Shown piece by piece: positions 7,943-15,593 of a DNA stretch of 38,237 nucleotides. The notes below the pieces were generated by a model. That model searched no databases. It saw only the letters and a program-made list of their open reading frames with translations, and was not told where the DNA came from. How positions within the stretch are numbered: the stretch's first letter is position 1; each line of letters opens with the position of its first letter. The position numbers and the translations under genes were made by a program. This stretch comes from Verrucomicrobiaceae bacterium (lineage in GTDB: Bacteria; Verrucomicrobiota; Verrucomicrobiia; Verrucomicrobiales; Verrucomicrobiaceae): NCBI GenBank assembly GCA_029865835.1, contig JARXAL010000082.1, positions 1 to 38,237 on the forward strand. The letters are read 5' to 3'.

Positions 7943-8863
7943 TCAAGGGATGGAGGGTGATTCGACAAAGGACACCTTCACAGCATCCAGGTAGTGGGGT
8001 TTCTTGGCCTGCGATTTGGGTTGGTTTTTGACACCGAAGAAGACAACAAGGCAACGAGCTTTGCCGGGAACCTGCATTCGCAAGCCGATGGATTGCCAGT
8101 TGGTGCTGCCCGGTGGGTTCTCGAAGCCTGTTTCAGCCGACGCGATGGCTTCGTCCTGTTGGACAAACCAATGTCGAGCAAACCAATCGGGCCCAAGCCG
8201 CTCGGGTGCTTCATTGACGGCATAAGCCCGGACCGTGTAATGAGGCGAGCTACCAGGATCTGCGCTGGCGAAGGAAGCGCTGACTTCGATCTCGCGCCGT
8301 TCGCTGCCGGAGGGAGAGAGAGCGATGATCTGATACAGCCGCGGAAACAGAACTGGTTTTCCATACACGGTGGTCTCCATCCTGAGCATGTGATGACCAT
8401 CCTTCGGTGTCACTCCATTCTCCGCAGGCACCACCTTCGCCACATCGCCGGTCCAAAGCGATGGCGCAGGAGGGAAACCCTTCGCCAAAGGCATCTGAGC
8501 ATCCTCAAAGCTGGGCTGCACCACGGCCAGCGGAGTCTTCTTTTCCACCTGGCGCTGTCCTACAAATCCAAACACCACCGACGTGCAAAGCATGCCAAAC
8601 ACAATACCCGCCGCCGCCGCCGTGAGCGGACGCCAGGAAGTCCAGCGAGGAGAGCGGCTGATGATTGGTGCTGTCAGCAGCTCGCGTGTCGCATCCATTG
8701 ATGAAGCCTTGGATTCCAGAGCCAGATCAAGATTCGTGTAGCGCAGATACAAGCGTGCCGCGTTGTCGTCTTGTTTGAGCAGCTCTTGAAGCGACGCGGC
8801 TTCATCTTCGATGGTGAGTCCGGCCATGTGCCGCTGAATGAGATCGTGCCAGTGTGAGTTCAT
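7943..8863 (-). CDS. Membrane-anchored partner of the ECF sigma factor (putative anti-sigma factor/sensor)
   Basis: A 306-residue protein with one transmembrane helix at about residues 80-101 (TAAAAGIVFGMLCTSVVFGF). The first 65 residues form a helical cytoplasmic head (MNSHWHDLIQRHMAG, then EDEAASLQELLKQDDNAARLYL) typical of the small anti-sigma domains found after Verrucomicrobium-type ECF genes. The remaining 200 residues would be periplasmic and look beta-rich, like a jelly-roll ligand-binding domain (SERREIEVSASFASADPGSS, then LVVFFGVKN). The start at 8863 overlaps the sigma stop in an ATGA junction and has an AGGAGG ribosome site, indicating translational coupling. Its likely job is to hold the sigma factor until a signal, perhaps a sugar, is sensed. 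I see no FecR domain signature, so the anti-sigma role rests mainly on context and topology. Confidence 0.7.
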   Translation of the reverse strand: MNSHWHDLIQRHMAGLTIEDEAASLQELLKQDDNAARLYLRYTNLDLALESKASSMDATRELLTAPIISRSPRWTSWRPLTAAAAGIVFGMLCTSVVFGFVGQRQVEKKTPLAVVQPSFEDAQMPLAKGFPPAPSLWTGDVAKVVPAENGVTPKDGHHMLRMETTVYGKPVLFPRLYQIIALSPSGSERREIEVSASFASADPGSSPHYTVRAYAVNEAPERLGPDWFARHWFVQQDEAIASAETGFENPPGSTNWQSIGLRMQVPGKARCLVVFFGVKNQPKSQAKKPHYLDAVKVSFVESPSIP

Positions 8864-9387
8864 GGGTGTTCCTCCTGTGCGAGTGTGCGCTGCACGCAAT
8901 CCAGCAAGGCCTGCCGGATGCGGTGGAGCAATTTATAAAGGGCCATCGGCGTCTGTCCGCGCTGCGTGGCGAGATCATCCATGCGCGTGCCTTTGGTATA
9001 AGCGGTGAGCACCAGCTCGCGCTGTGCGGCGGGCAGTTTATGCAGGCAGGCGTCCAGAGCCTCGCGCTCCGAGAGATGCAGCGGCTCCTGCACCAGCGCC
9101 AGGTCCGCCAACCGGTTCACCAAGGCATTATCAAACACATGCCGGTCACGCTTTCGCCGCTCCAGATGCCGCAGAGCCGCGATCCGAGCCACCCCGAAGG
9201 CCCAGGGCCGGAAATCCTCCACGCTGCTGAACTTCTGCCAAAGAATCACAATGACCTCCTGCATCACCTCCGATGCCTCTTCCCGCGTGGGCAGCATCGA
9301 CCGCACAAACGTGTGCAACGCCACCTCATGCGCCGCATAAAGACGGAGAAACTGATCGTGCGGAGGATGGTCTGGCGGTGGCGGCAT
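8860..9387 (-). CDS. ECF-type RNA polymerase sigma factor (Rhodopirellula/Verrucomicrobium family)
   Basis: A 175-residue protein with the two-domain sigma-70 ECF layout. Sigma region 2 is at about 12-80 (FLRLYAAHEVALHTFVRSML, EEASEVMQEVIVILWQKF, DFRPWAFGVARIAALRHLER). Region 4 is at about 113-165 with a helix-turn-helix (LPAAQRELVLTAY, MDDLATQRGQTPMALYKLLH). The pattern and short length match the family first named from Rhodopirellula and Verrucomicrobium. I chose the ATG at 9387; a GTG at 9405 and the frame opening at 9489 are alternatives but would add an unsupported N-terminal tail. It sits at the head of the anti-sigma, DUF4838, beta-helix and acetylesterase genes and probably drives this operon and perhaps the genes upstream on the same strand. 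Confidence 0.9.
   Translation of the reverse strand: MPPPPDHPPHDQFLRLYAAHEVALHTFVRSMLPTREEASEVMQEVIVILWQKFSSVEDFRPWAFGVARIAALRHLERRKRDRHVFDNALVNRLADLALVQEPLHLSEREALDACLHKLPAAQRELVLTAYTKGTRMDDLATQRGQTPMALYKLLHRIRQALLDCVQRTLAQEEHP
8871..8876 (-). promoter_or_regulatory. Ribosome binding site AGGAGG for the anti-sigma gene
   Basis: A perfect AGGAGG on the minus strand lies 7 bases before the ATG at 8863 and inside the end of the sigma coding region. It decides the start codon over the upstream in-frame start at 8899, and it supports coupled translation of sigma factor and partner. Confidence 0.8.
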
Positions 9388-9511
9388 GGTGGCTATAAAT
9401 AACACCTCCCATCTCGCGACTCCATTTGCCGAAAAAGGTTTCGGTTTGTGCAGCCCACTCACCGACCGGTCCGACAATACCAACAGCAAGCGTCATCAAA
9501 CGCATCACAAC

Positions 9512-10735
9512 TCATAAAGCCCGCAACGCCGCAAGCCTCGCCAGTTCCTCCGCGCTCAGCGCCCGGTCAAACACCGCCACACCGCCGATCCAGCCGGTGA
9601 AGCCGACGCCGCGACTGCTGTGGATGACGCGGCCGATGGTGAAGGGGCCGCCGCTTTGGGCGTCTTTCGGCGTGTAGAGGTCGTGCGGATACCACCAGGG
9701 ATTCAGGCGCAGCTCCACGAGATCACGGGCGACCTCTTTTCCGCCGCGCAGGGTGACTTCGATCTTGGTGAAGCGATGCTCGCGCAGTTCGACGCGTTCA
9801 TCGGCGGACTCACGCAGCACTTTCACGCTCAGCGGTTCGGCTTCGGGCGGATTGTAGTATTGATCCTTCGGGAAGGTCTCGTCCTCGCCGTCTTGTTTGC
9901 CCGGCAGCTTCCCGTAGTGGCCTTGCATGTAGGCGTTGTAGGCGGAGGAGATGAGCCTGTCGTTATTTGGGTTGTCGAGCCAGCGATCACCAGAAACGCC
10001 GTTCAGCCAGCCGGTGAGTTCGTCGGTTTGGTGATTGAAGGTCATCGCAAAGCACTGCCAGGACTTGTCGAGCACCTCGGCAGGCGAATCAGCCGGAACT
10101 TCGGGCGAGAGATCGGCGGAGTTGCACTTGTGGAGGGCGTATTTGTTCAGGAAGGAACTCGCGCCGTTCTCCGACACATGACCGCAGGCGCTGCCTTGCT
10201 TGTTCAGACCGGCAAAGAGCGCGTATTGACGCTGCCCACGCTCCACTTTGGCAATGGTGGTCGTGGTCTTCTCCTTCAAATCGGTGCCTTCATGCCAGAT
10301 GCCCGCCAGCGCATGATTCCCACTCTCGCGGATCGCCCACACAACCACCGTGACCGACTTGCCCGCTCCTTTGATGTCTAGCGGCGTGTCGTGCAGCCGC
10401 GAACGAGGCACGAAGAGAAACGGCCGAAAGTTCTCGTCCGTTTCTTTGACGATGCGGATGGCATTCCCGAACGGACCACGACCCAGCTGCGGAAAATCCG
10501 CATACGATGCCTCACGTCCTGCGCCCCAGTAATCCTTGATGTAGTTCGCGGCATCGAGCGGGTAATCCGTCTTCGCTCCAGCGGGCACATGCGCCGTGAA
10601 ACGTTTGGCTCCATCGGGCTCACGTTTTGAGAAATCCCAAAACGCCACGAGGCCGGGCGTGTTGGTGACCGTGGCGACAGGTTCGGCGGCTTGAAGAGAA
10701 GCAGTCAGAAGGAGCAATAGAGTGCGAAGTTTCAT
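9512..10735 (-). CDS. Secreted LamG-like (concanavalin A-like fold) protein
   Basis: A 407-residue protein with a short signal peptide (MKLRTLLLLLTASLQA). The body has LamG/concanavalin A-like features: PGLVAFWDFSKREPDG near the N-terminus, KSVTVVVWAIRESG and WQCFAMTFNHQTDELTGWLNG in the middle, and the typical C-terminal end FTGWIGGVAVFDRALSAEELARL. Such domains bind or position glycans in the periplasm or on the cell surface. No catalytic motif is visible. It lies 14 bases after the GH141-like gene and 124 bases before the sigma factor, all on the same strand, so it belongs to the glycan cluster. It may be a substrate-binding accessory protein. Confidence 0.8.
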   Translation of the reverse strand: MKLRTLLLLLTASLQAAEPVATVTNTPGLVAFWDFSKREPDGAKRFTAHVPAGAKTDYPLDAANYIKDYWGAGREASYADFPQLGRGPFGNAIRIVKETDENFRPFLFVPRSRLHDTPLDIKGAGKSVTVVVWAIRESGNHALAGIWHEGTDLKEKTTTTIAKVERGQRQYALFAGLNKQGSACGHVSENGASSFLNKYALHKCNSADLSPEVPADSPAEVLDKSWQCFAMTFNHQTDELTGWLNGVSGDRWLDNPNNDRLISSAYNAYMQGHYGKLPGKQDGEDETFPKDQYYNPPEAEPLSVKVLRESADERVELREHRFTKIEVTLRGGKEVARDLVELRLNPWWYPHDLYTPKDAQSGGPFTIGRVIHSSRGVGFTGWIGGVAVFDRALSAEELARLAALRAL

Positions 10736-10749
10736 CGTCAGGTGAGAGG

Positions 10750-13371
10750 TTAGTTTCCAGAATTCTCCAGTTTCACGTTATCAATGAAGAACGCGGTCTT
10801 CGTCGTGCCGAGGGCGCTGAAGAGGAGATAGTGGGCGCTGTCCCAGGTGGGTTTGCACGGGATGGCTTCAATCTTGGTCTTGGTGCCGTCTTGGCGGGTG
10901 AGAGTCACGTCATACTTGGCGGCTCCGGTGGTGGCGGTGATTTCGATGCGCAGCCATTCGCCGGGTTTCACGTCGGCAAGTTTTTGGCTGGTGGTGTTGT
11001 TGGCGACGAGCGTGCCTTTTTGCCAGCGGAGGTAGGGGCCAGCGGCGAACTCGCCGCCTTTGTTACGCATCTCGAAGAACCAGTCGGCGCCGGGTTGGGC
11101 CATGATGTCGAAGCTGACGTGGTAGGTGCCGGACTCGGCCCACTTCGGGTAGATGTCGAGCACGGGGTCGTAGCTGTGCTTCAAGCCGGAGGCGTCCTGC
11201 ACTTTGAGGCTGCGTTTGGACGCTCCGCCGATGGGCGAGCCGGTTTCGCCGGTCACGCCGATGCTCTCGCCCTTGTTCTCGGTGGAGTATTTGGCGTTGC
11301 GAATACCGAGCGTGCCGAGGGAGGCGCGTTCGAAGCTCTGATCGACTTTGTAAGGCGGCGATGGCCAAGGCTTCGCGTCGGTGTCCCAGCTTGGGTAGTC
11401 GTGGCCCTTCGCGGCAAGTTCATGCCACTTTGCATCGGATTTGCGGACTCCGGCCAAGGTGAGGTCCCAGGGCTTGAAACCGAGCTTTTCGGCGGGTGAG
11501 CCGGGTTTGAGGCGGAAATCGCGTTTCTCGATGTTTTCGAATAGGGGATCGGCAAACTGGCTTTCCTTGTCGCGACCCATCTTGCGCCATTCTTCCCAGG
11601 TGAAATGCGACTTCGTTAGTCTCGCGGGGATTTTGCCGTCGGTGGGCCAGTAGAGGTTTTTGCGGAAGATGAGGCTGTCCTTCGGATCACCGCGATCGAT
11701 CTTGTCGAAGAACTTCCAGTTCCATTCGCCGCCATCGAGCAAGGGCGACGCGGGGTCCCAGACGACGATGTTGTTCATGTAACGGAAACGCAGCCGCGCT
11801 TCGTTGCGGCTAGCCTGGATCTGGGCGGAGTTGCCAAAGGCGAAGATGTTGTTCCGCACGGTGTTGAAGTAGCCGTAGTGCTGATGGAAACCAGCGTTCC
11901 AGGTGTCGTGGACGAGATTGTTTTCCATCAGCGTGTCGGTGGCGCCTTCGTCATTGTAGAGACCCCAGCCGCCGTAGCGATGGCTGGCGATGTGATGCAC
12001 GTGATTGCCGCGAATGATCGTGCCGGGCGAGGTGCCGAGACCGTAAAAGCCGCCCATGTCGCTGAGGTAAGCCCAGCCGAGATGATGGATGTGATTGTTC
12101 TCCACCAGCGTCTCACGCGATGCGGTGTCGCCGTAGCCCCAGTTCCATCCGGCGCTGATGCCGGTGTAGTAAAAGTCACCGATGTCGCAATGCGTGACCG
12201 CGCAGTGCTGTGTGTGCGTGAAGACCACGCCACAAGCGCTCGGATGCAGCCGCCCGCCGTGCTGCACGATGCAGTCATCGACGACGATATGATGATTCAC
12301 GCGCTCCTCATTGGGCCGGGCCGTTTCACCGACATACACGCCACCGCCGCCGAGGTCGTGGAGGTGGCAATGCTTCACGGAGGAATCCGCACAGCCGTTT
12401 TTGAACCAGATGCCGTGCAAGCCGGTGTGCGCGATCTCGCAGTTCTCAAAATGAATGCCGCGTGAGTCCTCGATCTCGATGCAGCCATCGCTCGTCGTTG
12501 CGGCCTGGCCGTCGTGCAGGCCATCGGAGGGATAAAGATGCTGGCTATATTGAAAGGAGATGCCTTCGAAGCGCACATCGTGAGCGCCTTTCATGACGAC
12601 GAACTTCGTCACCACGGGCGCGATGACTTCGGCCTTCGTCATGTCCTCACCTGGCAGAGGAAGGTAAAGCACCTCGCCCTTCGCTTTGTCGAGAAACCAC
12701 TCGCCCGGCTCATCCAGCGCGGCGCGGTAGTTCTCCATCCAGAAGCGCTGATCCGGCTCGAACTCGACGAAAGGATACCGCGCCCGCCCTTTGATCTGCA
12801 CGGCGAGCGCTTCGTCGTTCAGCGCCTTGATGCGACACTGCCCCACGGCCCAAGCATGCGTCACGGTGAGCAAAACGTTGTCACGTTCGGCCTGCGGGAT
12901 GGATTTGAGCACGTCATATTCTGGCTGGGCGATGCTGAAGGCATGGAAGTTCACGTCCTCCTTCAAATCCGGAAACACCCCCGCTCCGACGGCCTCGGTG
13001 ATGTGGTGGAAGCCTTTGTTCGGCGAGCGGGCCAGCGTGGCGCGGCGGCCATTGATCCAGAGCTGCTCAAACTTCCACGCCTTGTCCGGCAGCGCGGCTT
13101 TCCACATCGCACCCTCTTTGACCCAGCCGGTGATCGGCTTGCCAGCCATGAAGACGGCGTTTTTGCCGCTCCATGTGACTTGCGAGTCGTCCTTGCCCAA
13201 TGCGATGGGTTCCATGATCGGATGCAAGCCAGGTTCAACAATGATGCACACCGGCTTGGGTGCCTTGCGGGCTTCTTCGAGCACCTCAGCCAAGTTCCCC
13301 GGCTTGAGCGTGATATCAGCGGCGCCAGACAGTGGGGCGACCACGATTAACCATAAGGAGATCCGATTCAT
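10750..13371 (-). CDS. Secreted right-handed beta-helix glycoside hydrolase-like protein (GH141-like)
   Basis: An 873-residue protein with a signal peptide (MNRISLWLIVVAPLSGAA). It starts with a pattern shared by GH141-type proteins: an IEPGLH-like strand, PITGWVKEGAMWKAALPD and FEQLWINGRRATLARSPN. From about 250 to 560 there are many beta-helix rungs, including VRFEGISFQYSQHLYP, SVKHCHLHDLGGGGVYVGE, TLVENNHIHHLG, TIIRGNHVHHIA and LMENNLVHDTWNAGFHQHYG. The conserved DMGGFYGLG and GLYNDEGATD stretches carry the acidic residues most likely to be catalytic. Residues from about 690 on form a separate jelly-roll/LamG-like module ending FFIDNVKLENSGN. Characterised GH141 members act on plant polysaccharides as alpha-L-fucosidase or xylanase. 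The family assignment is from memory and the substrate is unknown. The gene is flanked closely by two LamG-like proteins. Confidence 0.8.
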   Translation of the reverse strand: MNRISLWLIVVAPLSGAADITLKPGNLAEVLEEARKAPKPVCIIVEPGLHPIMEPIALGKDDSQVTWSGKNAVFMAGKPITGWVKEGAMWKAALPDKAWKFEQLWINGRRATLARSPNKGFHHITEAVGAGVFPDLKEDVNFHAFSIAQPEYDVLKSIPQAERDNVLLTVTHAWAVGQCRIKALNDEALAVQIKGRARYPFVEFEPDQRFWMENYRAALDEPGEWFLDKAKGEVLYLPLPGEDMTKAEVIAPVVTKFVVMKGAHDVRFEGISFQYSQHLYPSDGLHDGQAATTSDGCIEIEDSRGIHFENCEIAHTGLHGIWFKNGCADSSVKHCHLHDLGGGGVYVGETARPNEERVNHHIVVDDCIVQHGGRLHPSACGVVFTHTQHCAVTHCDIGDFYYTGISAGWNWGYGDTASRETLVENNHIHHLGWAYLSDMGGFYGLGTSPGTIIRGNHVHHIASHRYGGWGLYNDEGATDTLMENNLVHDTWNAGFHQHYGYFNTVRNNIFAFGNSAQIQASRNEARLRFRYMNNIVVWDPASPLLDGGEWNWKFFDKIDRGDPKDSLIFRKNLYWPTDGKIPARLTKSHFTWEEWRKMGRDKESQFADPLFENIEKRDFRLKPGSPAEKLGFKPWDLTLAGVRKSDAKWHELAAKGHDYPSWDTDAKPWPSPPYKVDQSFERASLGTLGIRNAKYSTENKGESIGVTGETGSPIGGASKRSLKVQDASGLKHSYDPVLDIYPKWAESGTYHVSFDIMAQPGADWFFEMRNKGGEFAAGPYLRWQKGTLVANNTTSQKLADVKPGEWLRIEITATTGAAKYDVTLTRQDGTKTKIEAIPCKPTWDSAHYLLFSALGTTKTAFFIDNVKLENSGN

Positions 13372-13396
13372 AGCTTATCAAATCGAGTAGCTGGCT

Positions 13397-14281
13397 CTAT
13401 TCCAATTTTGCGACACCCCAAATTCGGAAATTGTCATACTGCACTTCCACCGCATTCGTTGTCAGACTGATCAAAGATTTTGTTTCATGGGCGACACCCG
13501 GTGACTTGAAACTTCCAATCTGTTTGCCGTCGATAAGCACCTCGATTTGGTCGGCCTGCGTGCGTGCCGTCAGCGTACACCACTTTTTCAATTCGATCTG
13601 CACAGGGACCTTCGCGGTCTTTGTTTCAAGCATGGCCTTTTCGTCTTGAGTCAATTGATTGGCCTTCTTCCTGTCATAGAGACCGTTTTCAAGAGTAAAC
13701 GCACCCGTCTTAGCATCGCTCATAACGACTTGCGTCGGGCTCACTGTTACTTGGCACACATGCCCCGCGTGAGATGTTTTGAGATTCTTGTCGTCAAACC
13801 AAAGATTGAAGCTCTTGGCTTGGGAGCTAAGGAACTGAAACTTGACCTCCACTTCGAGATCTTTTTCACCTTCAATTTTGATGTTATCGACGGCTGAATG
13901 ATCTGATCCGTTCGGCGTGATTCCAACCAAAACGCCATCTGTGACAACACTTGCACTCTTATAATGGCCCCAGCGTTCACCGAAGGCACCAGCTGAAAAA
14001 TCATCGGCAAAGATTTCTCGAGTGAAGGGAGATGCCTGCTCGCCAGTCTTGCGCTTCGAATTCCACGCCTTGATCCATGCCTGATCTTCGGTGGATAGCT
14101 GTTTAAGAGGAATTTCAAACGGGCGTAGATTGACATTCACTTTGACGATCCCGTCCTGGGTGAGATCCAACAACTCCGCCTTGATGGTCTTGCCTTCCAG
14201 ATTGGTCAAGTCCCGAAAATCACGCGCCTGTGCGGCAGACAAGGCGATGGCAAGATAGAGAATGGAGATATGGACTTTCAT
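13397..14281 (-). CDS. Secreted SHD1-like domain protein with C-terminal LamG/DUF1080-like domain
   Basis: A 294-residue protein with a signal peptide (MKVHISILYLAIALSAAQA). Residues about 20-75 resemble the SHD1 domain seen in many verrucomicrobial and planctomycete exported proteins: FRDLTNLEGKTIKAELLDL, then FEIPLKQLSTEDQAWIKAW. After a linker, residues about 90-290 look like the beta-sandwich of 3-keto-disaccharide hydrolase (DUF1080) or LamG proteins: FADDFSAGAFGERWGHYK, DLEVEVKFQFLS, LIDGKQIGSF and VQYDNFRIWG. A catalytic role is unclear. The gene is 25 bases upstream of the GH141-like gene on the same strand and is the first gene of that cluster. It may bind a polysaccharide. Confidence 0.75.
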   Translation of the reverse strand: MKVHISILYLAIALSAAQARDFRDLTNLEGKTIKAELLDLTQDGIVKVNVNLRPFEIPLKQLSTEDQAWIKAWNSKRKTGEQASPFTREIFADDFSAGAFGERWGHYKSASVVTDGVLVGITPNGSDHSAVDNIKIEGEKDLEVEVKFQFLSSQAKSFNLWFDDKNLKTSHAGHVCQVTVSPTQVVMSDAKTGAFTLENGLYDRKKANQLTQDEKAMLETKTAKVPVQIELKKWCTLTARTQADQIEVLIDGKQIGSFKSPGVAHETKSLISLTTNAVEVQYDNFRIWGVAKLE

Positions 14282-14357
14282 AGTGGACTTGACGAAAGCC
14301 TATTTTAGTCCCACTGCCAAGTCGCGGTTGCTACCTAACGGCATCGCCAACGACTAA

Positions 14358-15386
14358 CTAAATCGGACGCAACACGCTCTTAACGACCTCGCCCTTGTGC
14401 ATCTTTTCAAAGGCCTCATGCCATTCCGTCACGGGCCAAACCCCTCCAATGATTGGCTTCACGTCAAATTGCCCGCTTGATAACAAAGCGATAACGCGTT
14501 CCCAGATGGGCCAGTTATGACTGAAACTGCCTTGCAGAGTGATGTTTTTCTGAACCAACGGGTCAATGTTGAAACCCAAAGGCTGAGGGCCCCAGCCCAC
14601 TTTGCTAATCCAACCCGCAGGACGCACGATCTCCAAGGCAATCTTGAGCGTGATGCTGGCACCAGCCGCGTCGATGACTCCATCACAACCGAGACCGTCT
14701 CGCTCGACCGCCCAAGGTTTTGCATCGCCAATAATCACTTCACAGCCATAGTGTTTGCGGGCTAATTCCAAACGGTGGGCATCTTGGGGTAGTCCCACAA
14801 TGGCCACTTCAGCACCACACAACCGCGCCATCGCTGCACATAAGATTCCGATGGTGCCTGGACCCAGAACCACAACTCGATCTCCGGGCTCAATTCGAGC
14901 GTTTTTGACCACCGCATTGTAAGCGACGCAGCACGGCTCCGTCAGACAGGCTTGCTCAAACGGCAAATGATCTGGGATCGAATGCAAAATTCGACTGGGC
15001 ACGCGAACATACCTGGTCATCGCACCGTCTACCCCGTAACCGAAGCCTTTGCGTGTGGGATCCAGATTATAAAGACCCCGCCTGGTCATCGGATTATGAG
15101 GACTGATGGTGGCAGCAGTTTCAGACACCACTCGATCTCCCTCCCGCCATCCTTCCACATCCTTGCCGACCTCGACGATGCACCCACCAAACTCATGACC
15201 CAGAACGACGGGGTAGTTCACTGGCCACGAGTGATCCGCCGTCCACTGATGCAAGTCAGAACCGCAAACTCCGACATTGGCGACTTCGATAAGTACATCC
15301 TCGGAACCAATGGATGGCGCATCTATTTCACGGATTTCGACGGACCCTTTTTCGGGGGCAAAGTTGACAACGGCTGTGGATTTCAT
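14358..15386 (-). CDS. Zinc-dependent medium-chain alcohol dehydrogenase, structural zinc site lost
   Basis: A 342-residue cytoplasmic dehydrogenase of the medium-chain (sorbitol/threonine dehydrogenase-like) family. Catalytic zinc ligands are present: Cys41 in VGVCGSDLHQW, His64-Glu65 in GHEFGG, and Glu150 in TEPCC. The Rossmann nucleotide-binding loop is VVVLGPGTIGILCA, about 171-184. The segment at about 90-112, which normally carries four cysteines for the structural zinc, has none (SETAATISPHNPMTRRGLYNL). I chose the ATG at 15386 (MKSTAVVNF) over 15407. It likely oxidises a polyol or sugar acid hydroxyl with NAD(P). It diverges from the PdxA-family gene across a 207-base gap, and both may be regulated together. 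Confidence 0.88.
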   Translation of the reverse strand: MKSTAVVNFAPEKGSVEIREIDAPSIGSEDVLIEVANVGVCGSDLHQWTADHSWPVNYPVVLGHEFGGCIVEVGKDVEGWREGDRVVSETAATISPHNPMTRRGLYNLDPTRKGFGYGVDGAMTRYVRVPSRILHSIPDHLPFEQACLTEPCCVAYNAVVKNARIEPGDRVVVLGPGTIGILCAAMARLCGAEVAIVGLPQDAHRLELARKHYGCEVIIGDAKPWAVERDGLGCDGVIDAAGASITLKIALEIVRPAGWISKVGWGPQPLGFNIDPLVQKNITLQGSFSHNWPIWERVIALLSSGQFDVKPIIGGVWPVTEWHEAFEKMHKGEVVKSVLRPI

Positions 15387-15544
15387 GGAAGTACACCACT
15401 TCGCCATCTATGCCGGTGGTTGTCCACGACAAAGACTGTGCGAAATGCGCTTCACTGTTCGATCCCATAGACTTCCCTTTCTTTATCATGGCAGCAGAGC
15501 GAGTTCCTATGACAAGCGAAGAGCTTGCTCGAACGTCGCAACCG

Positions 15545-15557
15545 GGCATGGTATGCC
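15545..15557. promoter_or_regulatory. Perfect inverted repeat in the ADH/pdxA divergent gap (candidate operator)
   Basis: GGCAT-GGT-ATGCC is a perfect 5-bp inverted repeat with a 3-base spacer, 36 bases before the PdxA-family start. Its place in a divergent intergenic region suggests a repressor or activator site. A 13-base palindrome can arise by chance, so confidence is low. Confidence 0.3.
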
Positions 15558-15593
15558 ACTGGCAGTTTCTGCTTCGTCAATCACGCACCAATC

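Noticed and set aside
9388-9511. GACCGGTC palindrome before the sigma gene as an operator
   Set aside because: Only 8 bases and extended symmetry fails; expected by chance in GC-rich DNA.
9620-10381. Plus-strand open frame of 253 codons opposite the LamG-like gene
   Set aside because: Antisense shadow without domain signatures.
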